This document shows positions 5,653 through 9,587 of a stretch of DNA of 9,587 nt, piece after piece. Under the pieces are notes generated by a model. That model had not been told where the DNA came from. It ran no database searches and worked only from the letters and a program-made list of their open reading frames with translations. How positions within the stretch are numbered: the first letter of the stretch is position 1; every line of letters starts with the position of its first letter. This DNA comes from a candidate division TM6 bacterium UASB124. GTDB taxonomy: Bacteria; Babelota; Babeliae; Babelales; RVW-14. The translations under genes were made by a program, and so were the position numbers. The DNA lies in assembly GCA_945872225.1 (NCBI GenBank), contig CAMBZK010000034.1:1-9587 (forward strand). The letters run 5' to 3'.

Positions 5653-6366
5653 ATGCAGTGCAGTATTGTAACGGGCGGGGTGCGGGGGATTGGACGTAGC
5701 ATAGCGGCGCAGTTGCAGCAGCGTGGTGACACGGTTGTTGTGTTTGACTGCCTTGAGCAAACAAATCCATCAGTTGCCGATGTGCTTGCTGCAGGAATGG
5801 TGTATCACCAAGTAGATGTCACATCAGCAGCGTCAGTTACCGCAGCTTTTGCAGCACTCGATGCCCAAGGCTTGCAGCCACACGTGCTGGTGAATAATGC
5901 CGGCATCACGCGCGATGGCTTAGTGCTGCGCATGAGTGAAGCAGATTGGCAAGCGCCCTTTGACGTGAACGTGAAGGGTGCTTTTTTATGCGCGCAGCAA
6001 GCACTTAAACGCATGATCAAGCTGCCAAAAAGTTATATCATTAATATTAGTTCGGTCGTCGCCTTGCATGGCAACCCAGGCCAGGCAAACTATGTGGCAA
6101 GCAAAGCGGCGCTCATTGGCTTTACCAAATCACTAGCGCTTGAGTACGCATCGCGTCAGGTGCTCGTGAATGCCATTGCCCCGGGCTTTATTCAAACGGC
6201 AATGACCGATGCCTTGCCAGAAGCTATCAAACAAAAAGCATTAGATCATATTCCGCTCAAGCGGTTTGGGCAGCCAGATGATGTTGCTCATCTCGTTGCA
6301 TTTCTTACGTCGGGTAATGCTGATTACCTGACCAGTCAGGTGTTTGTAGTCAGTGGTGGGATGTAG
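5653..6366 (+). CDS. fabG: 3-oxoacyl-[ACP] reductase FabG
   Basis: NADPH-dependent reduction of 3-ketoacyl-ACP to 3-hydroxyacyl-ACP in fatty-acid elongation; a short-chain dehydrogenase/reductase that is normally a tetramer. It is 237 residues, close to the usual 240-250. Motifs in order: the dinucleotide-binding TGGVRGIG (7-14), NNAG (81-84), the active-site Asn in DVNVKG (106), Ser134 in INISSVV, Tyr147 and Lys151 in YVASK, then the APGFIQTAMTD substrate loop (176-186). It ends in FVVSGGM, close to the usual FabG end with its GGM. The ATG at 5653 has AGGA 5 bases upstream and lies behind an extended -10 promoter. The position ahead of acpP and fabF supports FabG over another reductase of the same superfamily. 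Confidence 0.95.
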   Translation: MQCSIVTGGVRGIGRSIAAQLQQRGDTVVVFDCLEQTNPSVADVLAAGMVYHQVDVTSAASVTAAFAALDAQGLQPHVLVNNAGITRDGLVLRMSEADWQAPFDVNVKGAFLCAQQALKRMIKLPKSYIINISSVVALHGNPGQANYVASKAALIGFTKSLALEYASRQVLVNAIAPGFIQTAMTDALPEAIKQKALDHIPLKRFGQPDDVAHLVAFLTSGNADYLTSQVFVVSGGM

Positions 6367-6420
6367 TATTTTTTTTTATTTTCGTTATCATGAGTGCCTT
6401 GTCTAGTAGACATTATGTAG

Positions 6421-6687
<267 letters not shown>

Positions 6688-6711
6688 TTTATTACAGGGG
6701 AAATGGACTGC

Positions 6712-7974
6712 ATGAAGCATCGCGTTGTCATTACCGGCATAGGCATGGTAACCCCACTGGGGTTATCAACCGAAGCAACCTGGGCGCAAGCATGCGCAGG
6801 GGTGTCTGGCATTGAAGCAATACCAGAACACTTTGGCCTTGCTGGGTACCCGGTTAACGCTATCGGCTTGGTGCAGGGTGAAAAACCGTTGCTTGATGCC
6901 GTCCTTTCTCCCAAATATCATCAGCGCACTGAGCGCTTTATTCACTTAGCCTTGATTGCTGGGCAGCAAGCGCTTGCTCAAGCAGGCATTACGCGTGAGT
7001 TTCCGACCAATCGCCAGCGCATTGGCTGCTACGTCGGGATCGGCATTGGTGGTGTCGAAGGCACCATCGAAGCAGAAAAAAGCTTGCGCGAGGCTGGCCC
7101 AAAGCGGGTGAGCCCCTTTGTTATTCCCAAAATTATCACCAACATGGCCCCTGGCTGGCTGGCTATGCAGTTTAATCTGCAAGGGCCGACACTTGCCCTT
7201 ACCACCGCCTGTGCGTCAAGCACCGACGCGTTGGGTATGGCGTTTCGTGCCGTGCGCGATGGCTATGTTGATTACATGCTTGCTGGTGGCAGTGAGGCGT
7301 GCGCGTTGCCACTCACGATCGCTGGCTTTGGCAACATGCGTGCACTTTCTGGCTGGCACGGTGACCCAACCCAGGCGAGTCGGCCGTTTGATAAAGACCG
7401 GTCTGGCTTTGTGCTTGCAGAGGGCGGCGCTATGCTTGTGCTTGAACGGCTTGAAACAGCGCAAGAGCGCGGCGCGACGATTATTGCTGAGATCGTTGGC
7501 TACGGTGCGACGACTGATGCATACCACCTAACGGCGATGCATCCAGAAGCACTTGGCGCTATTGGTGCTATGCAAACAGCGCTTGCCGATGCCGGCATTG
7601 CACCAGAAGATATCGATTACATTAATGCACACGGCACCAGCACTCCGATGGGGGACCCCCAAGAGACCTTGGCGCTCAAACGTGTTTTTGGTGATTGGGT
7701 TATGCCGACGGGTAACAGTCATGCGCTGGTGAGCAGCACCAAATCTATGACGGGCCACATGCTCGGGGCCACCGGAGCGGCTGAAGCGGCCTTCTGTGCG
7801 CTTGCCCTGCGAGATAGCCTCGTTCCCCCAACGATTAATTTAACTACCCCTGATCCTGCCTGCGATCTTGACTATGTGCCTCATGCAGCCCGCCGCAAAG
7901 AGCTGCGCTATGCCATGACCAACTCGTTTGGGTTTGGCGGCAGCAATGCGGTTCTAATTCTTAAGAAATCATAA
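6712..7974 (+). CDS. fabF: 3-oxoacyl-[ACP] synthase II FabF
   Basis: Elongating condensing enzyme: joins acyl chains to malonyl-ACP with loss of CO2, giving 3-ketoacyl-ACP for FabG. It is 420 residues with a thiolase fold, normally a homodimer. The start at 6712 (MKHRVVITGIGMVTPLG) fits the family. The in-frame ATG at 6703 is only 2 bases from the AGGGGA site, while 6712 is 10 away. Catalytic residues are visible: Cys167 in TTACASSTDA, His307 in NAHGTSTPMGD, Lys344 and His349 in STKSMTGHMLGATGAAE, and the NSFGFGGSNA loop at 404-413. The Cys-His-His triad marks an active FabB/FabF enzyme rather than a FabH or a chain-length factor. Length and linkage to acpP favour FabF. Its coding sequence looks visibly richer in G and C than the secreted-protein genes. 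Confidence 0.96.
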   Translation: MKHRVVITGIGMVTPLGLSTEATWAQACAGVSGIEAIPEHFGLAGYPVNAIGLVQGEKPLLDAVLSPKYHQRTERFIHLALIAGQQALAQAGITREFPTNRQRIGCYVGIGIGGVEGTIEAEKSLREAGPKRVSPFVIPKIITNMAPGWLAMQFNLQGPTLALTTACASSTDALGMAFRAVRDGYVDYMLAGGSEACALPLTIAGFGNMRALSGWHGDPTQASRPFDKDRSGFVLAEGGAMLVLERLETAQERGATIIAEIVGYGATTDAYHLTAMHPEALGAIGAMQTALADAGIAPEDIDYINAHGTSTPMGDPQETLALKRVFGDWVMPTGNSHALVSSTKSMTGHMLGATGAAEAAFCALALRDSLVPPTINLTTPDPACDLDYVPHAARRKELRYAMTNSFGFGGSNAVLILKKS

Positions 7975-7988
7975 AAATAAATACTCTT

Positions 7989-8015
7989 TTGTCATAGTTA
8001 GCGATCAAGTATAAT
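7989..8015 (+). promoter_or_regulatory. promoter upstream of the IQ-motif protein gene
   Basis: TTGTCA (7989-7994, 5 of 6 to the -35 consensus) and a perfect TATAAT (8010-8015) are 15 bases apart, slightly short of the optimum. Transcription would start near 8022, leaving an untranslated leader of about 80 bases. No terminator is visible between fabF and this promoter. Confidence 0.5.
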
Positions 8016-8074
8016 TTCTTTTTGGCATATATTACTTTTGCTCTCCTGATAAGCTATGCTGAAAATAGTTGATT

Positions 8075-8100
8075 GGGGAGTCAAAGAGGAATAGGGGGAG
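8075..8100 (+). promoter_or_regulatory. G-rich leader and ribosome binding site (gene at 8103)
   Basis: GGGGAG (8075-8080), AGAGGA (8085-8090) and GGGGGAG (8094-8100) lie before the GTG at 8103. The last is only 2 bases from the start, so AGAGGA (12 bases away) may be the functional site. The signal peptide begins right after GTG 8103; the in-frame TTG at 8073 lies inside the leader and would add an unlikely ten residues. Confidence 0.5.
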
Positions 8101-8102
8101 CC

Positions 8103-9167
8103 GTGAAGAAGAATACTGTCTTGCATGTAGGCATAATGTTGTTGGGCCTCAGTAGCTTGGTTGCAAATCCGACGTTGGGTAAACCTGCTCGGTCTGTTGC
8201 GGATTTTAAGCCGGTACCTGTACGAAGAGGTGAGCAACAGGCTATAGACTGGGGAATGAGTAAGCGCCCAGCAGAAATGCCAGCGTACAAATTAAAAGAA
8301 ATTGATACTAATCCCGAGGCTCGTCCTTGGTCAGAGCAAGAGGTTAGCCGCTTGCCAGAGCCTGAAAAACCAGTCTTAGAAGAGCTTTCGACTGATATTG
8401 CAGATGCTCCAAATCTCGGTAGGGCTGTTGAAGTAGTTGCGTACCGTCCACCAGAAGTGGCAGAGCAAAAAGAAGTAGCTCCTGTTTTTTCACCTCAAGC
8501 AGTAACTGCTTTGCAAGCTCGTGTTCGAGGTAATTTGGCTCGTAAAGAGGTTGGTCTTTTACGCAGAGAGCGCTTAATGAAGCAAGAAGTTGCTGCTGCA
8601 CTGCAGGAGCCAGCAGGTCCTGGTAGGCAAGAAAGAATTAGTGAAGTGGGCGATAAGTGGGCGACAAAAATACGTAGTGATTTTATGGCAACAAAGAGCC
8701 CTGCATTGCGCCAGCGTCTCATTAAAATGTCGAAAGACCTTGCCCAGCCGATTCAGCAAGATGCAGCTGTTGTTAGTATTCAATCAGCAGTGCGCCGCAA
8801 ACAGGCGCAAAAGCAAGTTGCTGAGTTGCGTCAACAGCGAAAGCAATTAGCAGAGGCTCGTGATAGTCAGATTAATTTAATTAAAGAAAAAATTGCTAAT
8901 GAGCTGCAGATAGCAATATCATCCTCTCGCATACAAGCTATGCCAAGGCCGAAAATAGGTGGCATTATTGATCTTGCGCTAGGAAGGTTGCCAAAGATGG
9001 CAACGCGTGTGGAGCGCCAAGAGCAGTTATATAAAGTTGAGACTGAGTTGCGTGAATACATTACGAAGGCTATGGCGGAAGCAAAAACTAAGCCTCAGCG
9101 CGATTTGTTAATAGAGGTTTCTGGCCTCATTGCACAGAAAATAGATCAGTTTGTAGCACTAAAGTAA
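8103..9167 (+). CDS. secreted helical protein with two IQ-like motifs
   Basis: A 354-residue exported protein, not assigned to any named family; function unknown. The GTG start at 8103 gives MKKNTVLHVG and a hydrophobic core, with cleavage near VANPTLG (about 20-26). Residues 27-130 are Pro- and charge-rich and probably extended. The rest is strongly helical, rich in Lys, Arg, Gln and Glu. Residues 137-147 (LQARVRGNLAR) fit the IQ consensus [IL]Qx3RGx3R exactly. Residues 226-236 (IQSAVRRKQAQ) are a weaker second copy with Arg for Gly and Gln for the last Arg. IQ motifs bind calmodulin or related light chains in eukaryotes. Bacteria generally lack calmodulin, so in a secreted protein they hint at a host target, but two short motifs are not proof. 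The segments after each IQ motif resemble each other, suggesting an internal duplication. It is followed by a strong hairpin and a convergent gene. Confidence 0.82.
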   Translation: MKKNTVLHVGIMLLGLSSLVANPTLGKPARSVADFKPVPVRRGEQQAIDWGMSKRPAEMPAYKLKEIDTNPEARPWSEQEVSRLPEPEKPVLEELSTDIADAPNLGRAVEVVAYRPPEVAEQKEVAPVFSPQAVTALQARVRGNLARKEVGLLRRERLMKQEVAAALQEPAGPGRQERISEVGDKWATKIRSDFMATKSPALRQRLIKMSKDLAQPIQQDAAVVSIQSAVRRKQAQKQVAELRQQRKQLAEARDSQINLIKEKIANELQIAISSSRIQAMPRPKIGGIIDLALGRLPKMATRVERQEQLYKVETELREYITKAMAEAKTKPQRDLLIEVSGLIAQKIDQFVALK

Positions 9168-9182
9168 TTAGAACGTATTTAA

Positions 9183-9223
9183 AAGAAGAGGGGGGAAGCA
9201 CATCGCTTCCCCCCTCTCTTCTT
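9183..9223. terminator. bidirectional terminator between convergent genes
   Basis: Left arm ending GGGGGGAAGC (9190-9199), loop ACATC, right arm GCTTCCCCCC (9205-9214). The stem continues through AAGAAGA/TCTTCTT with a 2-base bulge, giving 17 bp in all. The plus-strand tail is pyrimidine-rich, and the minus-strand tail contains TTCTTTTAAAT. It lies 16 bases after the IQ-protein gene and 33 bases past the stop of the minus-strand gene, so it can end both transcripts. Confidence 0.8.
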
Positions 9224-9238
9224 CGTTGTAGCAACGAA
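9222..9238. other. small perfect hairpin beside the terminator
   Basis: TTCGTTG (9222-9228), loop TAG, CAACGAA (9232-9238): a perfect 7-bp stem between the large hairpin and the minus-strand stop codon. No T run follows on either strand, so by itself it is not a terminator. It may protect the 3' end of the minus-strand message or be incidental. Confidence 0.4.
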
Positions 9239-9255
9239 CGTTTAGTTTCGTGTTT

Positions 9256-9587
9256 TTAGAACGAGATATTAAATTTGCCCCATACTGCGTACTGTTCAAC
9301 GTCAGCATTGGATGTTGCAAATTCATACGAAGCGCCAAGGCCGAGTGACATCTGTGTTGATCCGTAGGCGTTCCATGAGTAGCCGGCACCAGCAAAGAGT
9401 TTATGTGAGAGCAAGGTTGGTGTGGTGATGCTTGCAAGATCGAAGTCAGCGAGTACTAGTTCGTTGCCAGCTGTAAAACCTAGAGGTGCTGCGCTGGTTC
9501 CAAATGCTCGAGTGGTGTCGAAATCTCTAAGTGCTACTGCATACTTGCCGTCAGCAGCAAAATTGTTGACGTGTACGTTTTCAGCAT
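9256..9587 (-). CDS. outer-membrane beta-barrel protein, C-terminal part (start outside window)
   Basis: Read on the minus strand, the frame from the window edge to the TAA at 9256-9258 is open for about 109 codons with no stop. The protein ends QYAVWGKFNISF: alternating hydrophobic and polar residues and a terminal Phe, the C-terminal signature recognised by the BAM machinery for outer-membrane barrels. Further strand-like segments are visible upstream, such as KYAVALRDF, KLFAGAGYSWNAYG and TQMSLGLGASYEFA, rich in Gly and aromatic residues and separated by short turns. It is thus the last strands of a porin-like or surface barrel protein; the subfamily cannot be told from this part. No start codon or signal peptide falls inside the window. 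Its presence supports a two-membrane envelope. The gene converges on the IQ-protein gene across the large hairpin. Confidence 0.8.
   Translation of the reverse strand, partial: AENVHVNNFAADGKYAVALRDFDTTRAFGTSAAPLGFTAGNELVLADFDLASITTPTLLSHKLFAGAGYSWNAYGSTQMSLGLGASYEFATSNADVEQYAVWGKFNISF

Noticed and set aside
6367..6380. T run after the fabG stop as a terminator
   Set aside because: The only nearby hairpin (ACCTGA/TCAGGT) lies inside the fabG coding region, well away from the T run. No stem abuts the T tract, and acpP follows in the same direction.
7118..7531. Overlapping reading frames of over 100 codons on both strands inside fabF
   Set aside because: They are by-products of the GC-rich fabF coding sequence; fabF itself is continuous with all catalytic residues.
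9168..9437. Minus-strand reading frame of 89 codons running through the terminator hairpin
   Set aside because: It overlaps the outer-membrane protein frame and reads through the long hairpin. Its product is low-complexity and unlike any protein; the barrel frame is clearly the coding one.

Overview
The window reads as chromosomal DNA of a host-associated, Gram-negative-type bacterium. It holds standard bacterial housekeeping genes (glutamyl-tRNA synthetase and type II fatty-acid synthesis), the C-terminus of an outer-membrane beta-barrel protein, and an unusually high share of secreted proteins with eukaryote-like or unknown folds (ankyrin repeats, IQ motifs). This mix suits an endosymbiont or parasite of protists such as Candidatus Dependentiae (TM6/Babeliae). 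That lineage is an inference from gene content; Legionella-, Chlamydia- or Rickettsia-like bacteria are not excluded.

Layout. Bases 1-2237: the 3' part of gltX, then fabD, closed by a strong intrinsic terminator. Bases 2345-5497: an island of five small secreted-protein genes, all on the plus strand. The first encodes a secreted ankyrin protein. The next four (3040, 3956, 4536, 5048) share a domain of about 90 residues that I do not recognise as a named family. It has a W-x2-L core, a Phe exactly 17 residues after the Trp, an N-x-L, and a Cys seven residues before a (L-A-E)-F-P-like end. Bases 5552-5603: a probable terminator. Bases 5653-7974: fabG, acpP and fabF, behind an extended -10 promoter. 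Bases 8103-9167: a secreted, helical protein with two IQ-like (calmodulin-binding-type) motifs, apparently built from two copies of one module. Bases 9183-9223: a long GC-rich hairpin between convergent genes. Bases 9256-9587, minus strand: the C-terminal part of an outer-membrane beta-barrel protein.

How the genes fit together. FabD loads malonyl groups onto the acyl carrier protein AcpP. FabF condenses malonyl-AcpP with the growing acyl chain, and FabG reduces the resulting ketoacyl-AcpP. These genes usually sit side by side; here the secreted-protein island separates fabD from fabG-acpP-fabF. The island genes and the IQ protein all have signal peptides and no membrane anchors, so they probably act in the periplasm, on the surface or outside the cell, possibly on the host.

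The most interesting signal is the tandem four-gene family, which looks like a locally expanded, fast-diverging group of secreted proteins possibly derived from ankyrin repeats. Next is the secreted IQ-motif protein. I found no tRNA, rRNA, CRISPR array or insertion sequence, and no gene-free stretch longer than 300 bases.
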